Assembly: GCA_002499445.1 (NCBI GenBank)
Contig: DALS01000048.1
Span: forward strand, 1-8,570
DNA length: 8,570 nt
Origin: Methanosarcina sp. UBA293
GTDB lineage: Archaea; Halobacteriota; Methanosarcinia; Methanosarcinales; Methanosarcinaceae
Direction of reading: 5' to 3'
The notes below the pieces were generated by a model. It saw only the letters and a program-made list of their open reading frames with translations. It ran no database searches and was not told the DNA's origin. The position numbers and the translations under genes were made by a program. This document shows, in pieces, positions 1-7,203 of this stretch; position 1 is the first letter of the stretch; every line of letters begins with the position of its first letter.

Positions 1-21
1 ATTAAGGATTTCTACAGAGCC
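1..21 (+). mobile_element. Terminal end of an IS element extending left of the window
   Basis: These 21 bases are the exact reverse complement of 8308-8328, the outer end of the IS at the right edge. Identity stops at base 22, so the outermost IS base is 21 and the element lies to the left. Read on the plus strand, the frame from base 2 encodes LRISTEP and then meets TAA at 23-25. This is the same peptide that ends the IS-encoded part of the right-hand transposase. The left copy may therefore also present the 3' end of a transposase here. Because the two ends of an IS can be inverted repeats of each other, it could equally be the other end. Only the left boundary of the window limits the match. 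Confidence 0.7.
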
Positions 22-204
22 ATAAAAATATAAACGCTCTGGAAAGAGGGAGACCCCTGCAAGAAATCAAAAAATAAGTTTTCCCAGAAAAGTAAAAACA
101 AAAATAAAGATATGAATTAGAGGAAAAAAATAAAAGTGAGGAAATTGGCTCAACTGCGCATTTCGAAAATTATTTAGATATTTATCTCTTCTTAAATCTT
201 TTTC
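22..204. other. AT-rich intergenic gap between IS end and aglB 3' end
   Basis: I see no convincing gene on either strand in this stretch. It holds the 3' flank of aglB and its candidate terminator. A short GC-richer patch around 37-60 sits in otherwise A-rich sequence and has no recognisable identity. Confidence 0.5.
122..136 (-). terminator. Candidate T-rich terminator of aglB
   Basis: On the minus strand this reads CTTTTATTTTTTTCC, about 70 nt past the aglB stop. Archaeal transcription commonly ends at oligo-T tracts without needing a strong hairpin, and I see no strong stem beside it. The assignment rests on position and T content only. Confidence 0.4.
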
Positions 205-2733
205 TTAGATTTTTATTTCTTGTCCTATTAACACGGCTTCTTCACTTACTCTCACTTCTTTTGTCGTATTGCCATAACTCAATACATAGGGGCCTGAAGG
301 TGCAGTATCGAACTGGGTCTCACCTGCAATCGGACCGTCTGTCGAATAAGGCACTGTAAATTCGTACCTACCCTGAGAATCCGCAGTTGTTGACTGTGTG
401 TATTCAAAGGTTCGTCCTTGACCTGTGAGGATAGTAGTGCTTATTTTAACAGTTTCATTGGAGGAAGCTGTTCCTGTTATTTTTGCACCTTTAACGTATT
501 CAAAGATCTTGACATAACCAGTATATATCTCAGGGAGCTTACCCCCGTAGAAGAAATTATAGACCTGCTTGTATCCAATTTCCTGGGTCTGGTAGGCTTC
601 TGTCTCATGAACCATGCGGTATTGCTTAAGGCCGTTTCCGTCAAAAATGTGCAGTCTTGCCTCCATGGAATTGAAGTATCGGGATGAAGGCATATTCCAA
701 TATCCATCTACTGTCCAGTGAGATTGATAATACCCTTCGGTATCAAGAGTCCAGGTAGCTATTGACCCGAACATTGATGTGGCCATCAGGGCATCAGATA
801 TAATGTAACGTGCGCCTGCTTTGTCAGGTCTAGGGTCTATGGCTTCAAGTACACCACTTGCTTCTTCTTCGGATGGGGCTGTGAGAAAGGTTGCAGCCCC
901 TGGCCGGTTTTCTTCATCAAGGCTTACACTGCGCCCTCCTACTCCTGCCTGGAACGGATTCGCATTTGGCATCCTATGCCCTATTGTCTCTATGTAGTGC
1001 CCGTAGTCCCACCAGGACATAACCCCATAAGCCGTATCAGGATACTGGAACATTTCTCCGTTTTTCGGGGCTTGATAAACAGCATTATAATCCATTCCGG
1101 GATCCGGGGTGTTTGAACGAAGCCATTTAGTAGCGTCTTCCCAGGGAGGGATGGGCTGGCCGTATACCATTTTCGTATATGGCATTGCAGATCCATATAC
1201 TGGATAAATTAGAAATACCACTATAACTAGAACTGCAAGAATCTGCTCTACTTTGACGAATTTAAAGGCATTTGGGATATCTACAGGCGACTTTACAGTA
1301 TTTTTGAACTTATGGTCAAGTTCACTCCATTTTACTTTGTCAAGTAACAGGCCTCCCAGATAGGCACTCAGAACTGAAACGTTTATTGAATAGTAATATG
1401 CGAAACGGTTCTGGCCATAAATCGCAAGAAGAATCAAGAAACTCCAGACAAGAATCAGCACTTCCTGGGGTTTTGGCCTTCTGAACAGGTTTGCAGCCAG
1501 GATAAGCATCCCGAGTAGAGAAGCAAGAAATCCCGTAGTAGTGAAATTTGAAAAAGCTCTTGTCAGAGTAAAGGTTTTATCATGATCATGAAATATTGAA
1601 GAAACTTCCTCGATTGTGGAAGGTCCTCCCTGTTGAATTCCAAAAACAGTGCTCGGTGCATGTATAATAAGGGAATAAAGAGAGGGGGATATAATTTTGG
1701 CAATTATAAGCCCGAGAATTCCTGTTCCGAGGATTAGCAAAGGATAATAGCTAGCTTTTATTTGCTTTCTTTTGAATTCCTTCTCAATGAAACTCAAAGC
1801 CGCAAAACCTACCATTGTCCCAAGAGCAGTGACAACATGGAACCAGGAGTAATAGTAGAGCGAAAAGCCCATATCCATATGGACAAAGGGAAGGATAAGT
1901 ATTGTACTTACTAAAAAGGTGACTATGCCTGTAAACCCAAGATAATCACTCGACTCATTCCGGAAGTTGTCAAAGATATACTGAAATATTGCGTAAACAA
2001 GAGCGATTAATAAGAACAGTGAGCCTCCTGTCCAGCAAAGCTGGTAGGCTGAATACATAATACCAGCAAGAACCGAGTATAGGAAAGGCTCTTTCAAGAC
2101 ACTAAAGTTTTTATTGAACACATCTTCAAAACGCAGCTTTTTTTCCTTTGCCGAGATAAGTGAAAGCATGAAAAACATCATGAAGAAAGTACTGAATAAC
2201 GACTCGGCAACATGATGGTCTGTAAATCCAATCATTGAACGGGATAGAAACTGTCCTGGAGCAAACGCTATTAGGATTGCAGCCAGTATACCGGTTTTAT
2301 GCCCACCAAGGTATTTTCCTATGTAGTAAACAGGAATAACAGTGAGAGCTCCGAGAACAGCAGGGAAATAGGCTCCTATAGTATTAACCAGTTGAGGACT
2401 TGGATCGCCCATCCCAAGAACCAGAGAGGTAATTGCCATCATCTGGTCAAACAACGGACCGAAATGGATGTAACTCCCGTTAGGATAATTGGTCATTGGA
2501 TTGAAAAACATCCTGTGGGGATAATTTTCAAGCAGGGCGTTTAAAGTACGCATATGATACCAGGCGTCGTTGGTCGTGAACTTCACAATCCCGCCAGGTA
2601 AAAGCACATTATCTGAAGGAAGTATTCTGATCCATAGAGACACAAAACTGATTATTGCAACCGCCAGAGTATAAGGCCAGCTGGATTTTATTTTATTTTT
2701 GAATAAAGATACAGGACGATTCTGAGGACTCAT
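205..2733 (-). CDS. aglB: AglB/STT3 oligosaccharyltransferase (N-glycosylation)
   Basis: Integral membrane enzyme that transfers a lipid-linked glycan to Asn in Asn-X-Ser/Thr on the outer face of the membrane. The 842-residue product has a hydrophobic multi-span N-terminal half (about 24-515) and a soluble ectodomain. Family motifs are visible: TNDAWYH with the first acidic residue D56, FTDHH (D172), the external-loop motif TIEE (373-376), and the signature WWDYG (574-578). DALMATSM (647-654) sits where a DK/MI-type motif belongs and has Met instead of Lys. Residues from about 745 on look like a beta-rich C-terminal domain. I chose the ATG at 2731-2733, preceded by AAAGGGG about 5 nt upstream. 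An in-frame TTG at 2752-2754 would add seven residues without a clear ribosome site. It lies 57 nt downstream of the GT4 gene on the same strand, probably cotranscribed. The family call is very secure. Confidence 0.96.
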   Translation of the reverse strand: MSPQNRPVSLFKNKIKSSWPYTLAVAIISFVSLWIRILPSDNVLLPGGIVKFTTNDAWYHMRTLNALLENYPHRMFFNPMTNYPNGSYIHFGPLFDQMMAITSLVLGMGDPSPQLVNTIGAYFPAVLGALTVIPVYYIGKYLGGHKTGILAAILIAFAPGQFLSRSMIGFTDHHVAESLFSTFFMMFFMLSLISAKEKKLRFEDVFNKNFSVLKEPFLYSVLAGIMYSAYQLCWTGGSLFLLIALVYAIFQYIFDNFRNESSDYLGFTGIVTFLVSTILILPFVHMDMGFSLYYYSWFHVVTALGTMVGFAALSFIEKEFKRKQIKASYYPLLILGTGILGLIIAKIISPSLYSLIIHAPSTVFGIQQGGPSTIEEVSSIFHDHDKTFTLTRAFSNFTTTGFLASLLGMLILAANLFRRPKPQEVLILVWSFLILLAIYGQNRFAYYYSINVSVLSAYLGGLLLDKVKWSELDHKFKNTVKSPVDIPNAFKFVKVEQILAVLVIVVFLIYPVYGSAMPYTKMVYGQPIPPWEDATKWLRSNTPDPGMDYNAVYQAPKNGEMFQYPDTAYGVMSWWDYGHYIETIGHRMPNANPFQAGVGGRSVSLDEENRPGAATFLTAPSEEEASGVLEAIDPRPDKAGARYIISDALMATSMFGSIATWTLDTEGYYQSHWTVDGYWNMPSSRYFNSMEARLHIFDGNGLKQYRMVHETEAYQTQEIGYKQVYNFFYGGKLPEIYTGYVKIFEYVKGAKITGTASSNETVKISTTILTGQGRTFEYTQSTTADSQGRYEFTVPYSTDGPIAGETQFDTAPSGPYVLSYGNTTKEVRVSEEAVLIGQEIKI

Positions 2734-2790
2734 AGTAACCCCTTTATGAAGCAAACTTTATGAAATTAAGATAGAATAATGAAAAGAAAA

Positions 2791-3945
2791 TTAAATAGAT
2801 TGTATTAATTCTGTGTAACAGTTTATAATTCTATCCCACTTCTGATCCGGGGCTTCATAATGCTTTTTCTCTCCGAACCTGCTGAGAATAGCTTTTCCAA
2901 TAGAATCGACATCCTCTGGGGGTACAAAGAAAGTTCCTTCGTATTTAGCCATCGATTCTTTTAAACCCCCTACCTCAGAAACAACAACAGGCTTTCCAAA
3001 GGACATGGCGATATGTGCAATTCCACTCTGAGAAGCCCTCAAATAAGGCAAAACTACAACATCTGCAGCACTGAAGTATAAGTTTACTTTCTCGTCAGGA
3101 ACGTATTCATCTACCAGCGTGATGCGATCATAATAAGGAGAACTTTTAATCTGGTCAAGTAACTCCTTGCGGTCTTCCCAAATTTCTCCGACAATTAACA
3201 ACCTGCAATATTCAAGAACTTCAGAAGGGAGCTGTTCAAATGCCCTAATAAGATAGGGAATTCCTTTATATTTTCTGATTAAGCCGAAAGAAAGTATAAC
3301 GAATTCGTCCTTTATCAAGAGGTGTTTTCTTGCTTCTTTTGTGTCAAGCAGTTCCCCATACTGATCATAAAGCCCATGTGGAATCACATGGATTTTTTCA
3401 GGGGCAATTGCGTATCTTTTTGCAACGAGCTGCTTATCGGATTCAGAATGAGTAATATATGCATCAAGGTTTTTACGCAGGAGTTTTCCCGTTATCTTTG
3501 AATATAAACGGATAGGAAGAATGGATTCTTCAAATGGATCAACTACTTCATGAAATTCAACAATAATTTTTGGCTTGTTGATAAGATTGGCAAAGAGTTT
3601 AAGCAGAAGATGCATATGGGCAACCGAGGAGGTCCACCACTGCAAAATTATGACGTCCGGTTTCTGTTCTTTAATAAAGCTGTATGCCCTAACCCATGTC
3701 AGAGGGTTATTATAATCCATCCCGTCAAAAATAGGAATTCCGGATGAAAAGTTCAAGTCTGAAATGTCTTTTCCGACATGAGATTTCCCAGGGAAAAGAA
3801 AGGTCGGCAGTAACTGCCTGAAACAGACCACAGAGACATTTTCTTTCGCAGACATTGTATTTGCCAGACGGATAGTATAATAACTGATGCCACTTAAAAA
3901 TAGTTTTGAAGGTCCGACTATACAAATACTTTTGTTGAATGCCAT
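2791..3945 (-). CDS. GT4-type (GT-B fold) glycosyltransferase, non-canonical catalytic motif
   Basis: Soluble 384-residue enzyme, probably transferring a sugar from a nucleotide donor during cytoplasmic assembly of a surface or N-linked glycan. The N-terminal Rossmann half begins with a loop containing SGISYYTIRLA (18-28) and includes FHEVVDP (131-137) and the linker VIPHG (187-191). The C-terminal donor-binding half runs from VILSFGLIRKYKGIPYL (216-232) through SAADVVVLPYLRASQSG (292-308) to FGKPVVVSEVGG (316-327). The Glu-x7-Glu pair usual in GT4 enzymes is absent: the equivalent positions are A304 and I312. The start is ATG at 3943-3945, with no ribosome site before it and a TATA-like box about 27 nt upstream. 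It is the first gene of the minus-strand unit ending in aglB and is divergent from the second GT4 gene. Donor and acceptor are unknown. The fold is clear and activity is likely, but not shown. Confidence 0.9.
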   Translation of the reverse strand: MAFNKSICIVGPSKLFLSGISYYTIRLANTMSAKENVSVVCFRQLLPTFLFPGKSHVGKDISDLNFSSGIPIFDGMDYNNPLTWVRAYSFIKEQKPDVIILQWWTSSVAHMHLLLKLFANLINKPKIIVEFHEVVDPFEESILPIRLYSKITGKLLRKNLDAYITHSESDKQLVAKRYAIAPEKIHVIPHGLYDQYGELLDTKEARKHLLIKDEFVILSFGLIRKYKGIPYLIRAFEQLPSEVLEYCRLLIVGEIWEDRKELLDQIKSSPYYDRITLVDEYVPDEKVNLYFSAADVVVLPYLRASQSGIAHIAMSFGKPVVVSEVGGLKESMAKYEGTFFVPPEDVDSIGKAILSRFGEKKHYEAPDQKWDRIINCYTELIQSI

Positions 3946-3966
3946 TTACTATAACTATCACATTAT

Positions 3967-3978
3967 CTTTATATTAAG
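3967..3978 (-). promoter_or_regulatory. TATA-like box for the GT4-aglB unit
   Basis: The minus strand reads CTTAATATAAAG, a good match to an archaeal TATA box. Its centre is about 27 nt from the ATG at 3943-3945. The usual TATA-to-start-site distance would put transcription initiation at or within a few bases of the start codon. That agrees with the absence of a ribosome site and suggests a leaderless transcript. Confidence 0.5.
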
Positions 3979-3985
3979 CTAATGC

Positions 3986-4017
3986 ACTACTCATTATAAT
4001 AACTACTCATTATAATA
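3986..4017 (+). repeat. Two perfect tandem copies of a 16-bp TATA-containing unit
   Basis: ACTACTCATTATAATA occurs at 3986-4001 and again at 4002-4017 without a mismatch. A decayed third start, AGTACTC, follows at 4018-4024. Each copy carries a TATA-like CATTATAATA core, so the plus-strand promoter of the 4044 gene appears duplicated. The first copy would place the transcript start near 4024 and keep the ribosome site. The second would start near 4040, downstream of it. The repeat could also be an operator for a regulator acting on both divergent units. Confidence 0.75.
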
Positions 4018-4032
4018 AGTACTCGTGTAAGA

Positions 4033-4037
4033 GAGGT
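4033..4037 (+). promoter_or_regulatory. Ribosome binding site deciding the TTG start at 4044
   Basis: GAGGT lies 6 nt before the TTG at 4044-4046 and matches the methanogen anti-Shine-Dalgarno core. No in-frame ATG or GTG lies nearby upstream, and the TTG opens a typical GT4 N-terminus (MKIAQICPRYSP). The unusual start codon is therefore well supported. Confidence 0.65.
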
Positions 4038-4043
4038 TCATTC

Positions 4044-5150
4044 TTGAAGATAGCTCAGATCTGCCCCCGTTATTCTCCAGATATTGGGGGAGTGGAGACT
4101 CATGTCAAAGAGATTAGCGAAAGGCTGGTCAAAGCAGGACACGATGTTGAGGTTATAACAACAGACCCAACTGGAAAACTGAACAGAAGAGACATGATAA
4201 ATGGAGTAAAGATCATAAGATTTAGATCTTTTGCTCCGGGAAATGCGTATTATTTTGCTCCTCAGATCTATTTTTATCTTAAAAAACACAATTTTGATGT
4301 AATTCATGCGCATAGCTACCATGCTTTTCCTGCTTTATTTGCAGCCCTTGGAAAACGTGAGAGAAGGCTTGTGTTTACTCCCCATTACCACCGAAACGGG
4401 CATACCGAATTCAGGAATTTACTGCACAAGCCGTACCGGCTTCTCGGGAGGATGATCTTCTCCAAGGCAGATTCCGTAATATGTGTATCGGAGTATGAAA
4501 AGAGACTTGTAGAATCGGATTTTAAAGTTGCCGCAAAAACCATAAAAATTCCTAACGGAATAAACCTCAAAGAATTTGAAATTCCGAAGCAGCCGGGAAA
4601 AGGTTCAAAAAGGAAAGCCGGAAGAGAAAAGATTCTTCTCTATGTAGGCCGCTTGGAAGAATATAAAGGGGTACAGTATATTATTCAGATTTTGCCTGAG
4701 CTTCAGGATTTCCGGGTAAGGATTGTAGGGAAAGGGCCATACGAGGCAGAACTTCGCGGTATGGCAAAGGACTTGGGAGTGGAAGGAAGGATTGAATGGT
4801 TAAAAGAGCTTTCAAGGAAAGAGTTGCTTGAATGCTATGCAGATGCGGATGCTTTTTTAATGCTCTCCTCCCATGAAGCATATGGAATAACAGTTGCTGA
4901 GGCGTTGGCTGCAGGAACTCCGTGTATTGTGGCAAAGGGGAGTGCTCTTGAGGAGTTTGTAGATGGGGAATATTGTGTTGGGATTGAAATGCCTATTTCT
5001 GCAAAAAAGGTTGTAAAAACAATAAAGAATTTAAAGAATGGTATAACAGAGAAAGGATATGGTTCAAAATCATTAATGGATTGGATTGAAGTCGCTGAAA
5101 AAACAATAAAAATTTATGAGTTCGCCATTCAATCGGGAAGTTACCCATGA
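4044..5150 (+). CDS. GT4 family glycosyltransferase (GT-B fold)
   Basis: Retaining-type glycosyltransferase of 368 residues, expected to use a nucleotide-activated sugar in surface-glycan or lipid-linked oligosaccharide assembly. The N-terminal domain shows PRYSPDIGGVETHVKEISERL (8-28), the classic GT4 acceptor-side glycine loop, then DVIHAHSYHAF (85-95) and FTPHYH (111-116). The donor domain begins near ILLYVGRLEEYKGV (197-210). It carries an intact Glu-x7-Glu motif in HEAYGITVAEALAAGTP (277-293), with E278 and E286 as the pair. The start is TTG with a good ribosome site. The stop overlaps the next gene's start in ATGA, so the two are translationally coupled. It has no predicted membrane span. 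The basic stretch KQPGKGSKRKAGR (182-194) is a likely interdomain linker. Family certain, sugar specificity unknown. Confidence 0.94.
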   Translation: MKIAQICPRYSPDIGGVETHVKEISERLVKAGHDVEVITTDPTGKLNRRDMINGVKIIRFRSFAPGNAYYFAPQIYFYLKKHNFDVIHAHSYHAFPALFAALGKRERRLVFTPHYHRNGHTEFRNLLHKPYRLLGRMIFSKADSVICVSEYEKRLVESDFKVAAKTIKIPNGINLKEFEIPKQPGKGSKRKAGREKILLYVGRLEEYKGVQYIIQILPELQDFRVRIVGKGPYEAELRGMAKDLGVEGRIEWLKELSRKELLECYADADAFLMLSSHEAYGITVAEALAAGTPCIVAKGSALEEFVDGEYCVGIEMPISAKKVVKTIKNLKNGITEKGYGSKSLMDWIEVAEKTIKIYEFAIQSGSYP

Positions 5151-6013
5151 AAGAACAGCTTGTATCCATAATTTTGCCAACTTACAACAGGTCCGAATTA
5201 ATAAAAAGATGCGTTAACTCGGTATTGAATCAGACATACAGTAACTGGGAACTAATTATTTCTGACGACGGCTCAAAGGATGAAACGCCTGCTGTTGCAA
5301 GAGAGTGTGCAAAACTTGATCCACGTATTAAGGCGAAAATTAATGAAGTTAACCACGGAACTCCGAGTAACCGAAATATCGGCCAGTCTTTAGCTAAAGG
5401 AGACCTTGTTTTCTTCGTAGAAGATGACCTGATTTTGTTTCCCAATTGTGTGGAAACCCTGGTAAATACATACAATTCACTTGTCTCATCAGGGATTAAA
5501 GTTGGAGCTGTAATTCCCAGGTTACTGGAAGATAACCCGATTTCGCATATTAATGCCGACCTTCACAAAAAAAAAGCGAACGCGAAAAAACTGCCTTTCA
5601 TGTTTAATAAGTGGACAGGAGAGGTATACAATAACTATACAGAAGACTTTAACGAAGTTCAGGAAACTGTCACAGGTCATGCATGCTGTTTGTATAACAG
5701 AAGTGCCCTGGATGAAATAGGAGGCTACGAAGAGAATGCATATAAAGGAACCTACAGCAGGGAAGAAACCGACCTTAACTTCAGACTCAGAAAAGCGGGC
5801 TATAAGTTCTTTTTCCAGCCAAAAGCCGTATCCGAACACAGGAAAATAAAAACAGGCGGATCAAGGCAATCAAACGAATTTAAATTTTATTATTATTATG
5901 TGAGAAATCACGTTATATTCTTGGTTAGAATTTTTGGGGCTAAGTCCTTATACATGATACCCTGTTATCTAATAAATGTCGGACTACGATTATTGAAAAA
6001 ACTGTCACAATAA
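5147..6013 (+). CDS. GT2 family glycosyltransferase (GT-A fold)
   Basis: Inverting-type GT2 enzyme of 288 residues, expected to add one sugar to a lipid-linked or surface glycan at the cytoplasmic face. It opens with VSIILPTYNRSELIKRCVNSV (6-26) and then ISDDGSKDET (38-47). The metal-binding acidic pair is in FVEDDLILF (90-98), with D93 and D94. The acceptor-side acidic patch is SREETDLNFRLRKAGY (204-219). The C-terminus after about 252 (NHVIFLVRIFGAKSLYMIPCYL onward) is hydrophobic with basic residues and probably anchors the protein at the membrane. The ATG overlaps the upstream GT4 stop (ATGA), so they form a two-gene unit. An A9 tract at 5567-5575 and an A6 tract at 5585-5590 lie mid-gene. 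The gene is convergent with the next one, only 17 nt apart. Specificity cannot be told. Confidence 0.93.
   Translation: MKEQLVSIILPTYNRSELIKRCVNSVLNQTYSNWELIISDDGSKDETPAVARECAKLDPRIKAKINEVNHGTPSNRNIGQSLAKGDLVFFVEDDLILFPNCVETLVNTYNSLVSSGIKVGAVIPRLLEDNPISHINADLHKKKANAKKLPFMFNKWTGEVYNNYTEDFNEVQETVTGHACCLYNRSALDEIGGYEENAYKGTYSREETDLNFRLRKAGYKFFFQPKAVSEHRKIKTGGSRQSNEFKFYYYYVRNHVIFLVRIFGAKSLYMIPCYLINVGLRLLKKLSQ
5996..6001 (-). terminator. T6 tract, candidate terminator of the 6031-7026 gene
   Basis: On the minus strand this is TTTTTT, 29 nt past the stop of the convergent GT2 gene, inside the 3' end of the opposing gene. It is the only T-run close behind that stop. Confidence 0.35.
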
Positions 6014-6030
6014 TTGTCAGTTCGTAAAAT

Positions 6031-7026
6031 TCAAGTCATTTCGAGAATTCTGGAGCAAAGTCGGAGAATCTTTCTCGAACACGATACGAAATAGAAATTT
6101 TTTCTTAGATGCTGGATTATAAATGAAATATTTATATATAATTTTGCTGTAAAGTACCGATTCGGTTTATAAGAGTAGCAGAACTCATTTAATAATTGTT
6201 CTGCCTCTGTCTTCAATCCAAAGTAAGCATTGTGTTTTGCTTCATCTGCCGCTCGAATTGCAAGCATTTTCATTAAAAGATTCATTTTATCTGTGGGACA
6301 ATCTATTTCAATATTTCCAGGATCCTGCAGGTCAGGGGGTATTGGATGTGCTCCTGGCAGATTACTGCTTAAATTTGAATCTTCCCTATGGATAGTTACT
6401 AACTTTCCTCTGGATATTGCTATCTTTTCGTTCAAGATTATTTTGAACCACAAATGTGCATCTTCTCCATATAAACAGCGGTACGTGTCAAAAAAACCTC
6501 CGTATTTATTTATGATTTCTCTTTTTGCAATTGTTGTACACGGAATCATATAACCGAGGAGATGAACCGCTACTTCCGGATGAGTATCATCCGATAATTC
6601 ATAAATTCCGTCCAGGACTCCTTTCCTATTCCAGAAGCTGGTAATCTCATCGTCTCCTCTACTGGTGTCGTAATAGCCTGAGGAAATGGTGGAGACTTCT
6701 TCGTTATTATTTAAAAAATCTACTCCTTCCTGTAAAAAGTTCGGTGCCCATTCATCGTCAGCATCTAAAAAGACTATATATTTGCCAACGGCACGCCGGA
6801 GCCCTGCATTTCTCGCTGCGCCGGGCCCTTTATTTTCTTGAGTTATCAGGGTTATGCGGGGATCTTTAAATGTTTTTACAACTTCAGGACCATTATCTGT
6901 AGAGCCATCATCTATAACAATTATTTCAATATTTTGATATGTTTGCACTAATACAGAATCTAATGTTCTACTAATACAATGACCTTTGTTATAGAGAGGA
7001 ATAACTACAGACACGCCTGGTATCAT
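6031..7026 (-). CDS. GT2 family glycosyltransferase with C-terminal extension
   Basis: GT-A fold, inverting-type enzyme of 331 residues. The N-terminal domain has GVSVVIPLYNKGHCISRTLDS (4-24), VIDDGSTDNG (37-46), and the metal-binding DAD in FLDADDEW (86-93). The acceptor-side motif is YGEDAHLWFKI (186-196). Residues from about 240 to the end form a helical, basic region seen in many cell-surface GT2 enzymes. I prefer the ATG at 7024-7026, which has AGTGGT 4 nt upstream. A GTG at 7033-7035 in the same frame would add three residues but has no ribosome site. The 177-nt gap to the upstream GT2 gene on the same strand leaves room for a separate promoter, though I found no strong TATA box. It converges on the 5147-6013 gene. 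Donor and acceptor unknown. Confidence 0.92.
   Translation of the reverse strand: MIPGVSVVIPLYNKGHCISRTLDSVLVQTYQNIEIIVIDDGSTDNGPEVVKTFKDPRITLITQENKGPGAARNAGLRRAVGKYIVFLDADDEWAPNFLQEGVDFLNNNEEVSTISSGYYDTSRGDDEITSFWNRKGVLDGIYELSDDTHPEVAVHLLGYMIPCTTIAKREIINKYGGFFDTYRCLYGEDAHLWFKIILNEKIAISRGKLVTIHREDSNLSSNLPGAHPIPPDLQDPGNIEIDCPTDKMNLLMKMLAIRAADEAKHNAYFGLKTEAEQLLNEFCYSYKPNRYFTAKLYINISFIIQHLRKNFYFVSCSRKILRLCSRILEMT
6041..6103 (+). terminator. Candidate hairpin plus T6 terminator of the 4044-6013 unit
   Basis: TCGAGAA at 6041-6047 is complementary to TTCTCGA at 6072-6078 with a 24-nt loop. T6 follows at 6098-6103, about 85 nt past the stop. The stretch lies within the 3' coding end of the convergent gene, so coding constraint could also explain it. 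The loose spacing between stem and T-run lowers confidence. Confidence 0.3.
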
Positions 7027-7203
7027 TGGTACCACTTTTTAAGTGTTAAATTCATAGTGACCAGTGAATTTTTTACTTTATGGACTTATCTCATTAATCA
7101 AAATACATTACATTTAATCGAAGGACTAAATACAATTTACCGGGTTCGCAATTTAATCAAAGGTACGTGGGAAAGTATGTGAATATAATTTCAGATAAGT
7201 AAA

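Noticed and set aside
418..687. Plus-strand open frame opposite aglB
   Set aside because: It lies fully inside the well-supported aglB frame, and its Cys/Ser-rich peptide has no domain character.
4038..4322. Minus-strand frame of 94 codons overlapping the second GT4 start
   Set aside because: It is antisense to the conserved GGVETH region, and its peptide is low in information.
5522..5839. Minus-strand frame of 105 codons opposite the GT2 gene at 5147-6013
   Set aside because: It is a shadow of the real gene, whose motifs (VEDD, REETD) are on the other strand.
5885..5899. Short TAT/TTA triplet run in the GT2 gene
   Set aside because: It encodes a Tyr run in a conserved hydrophobic or aromatic segment and is too short to call a repeat locus.
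6230..6553. Plus-strand frame of 107 codons opposite the GT2 gene at 6031-7026
   Set aside because: It is antisense to conserved GT2 coding sequence, with no ribosome site and no recognisable motif.
7138..7160. CCGGGTTCGCAATTT resembling a tRNA T-arm
   Set aside because: The flanks do not form the 5-bp T stem, and no anticodon arm or acceptor stem is present upstream.
6979..7182. Plus-strand frame of 67 codons in the gap between the two minus-strand GT2 genes
   Set aside because: It begins inside the GT2 coding start and shows no domain or ribosome site; the gap is better read as regulatory.
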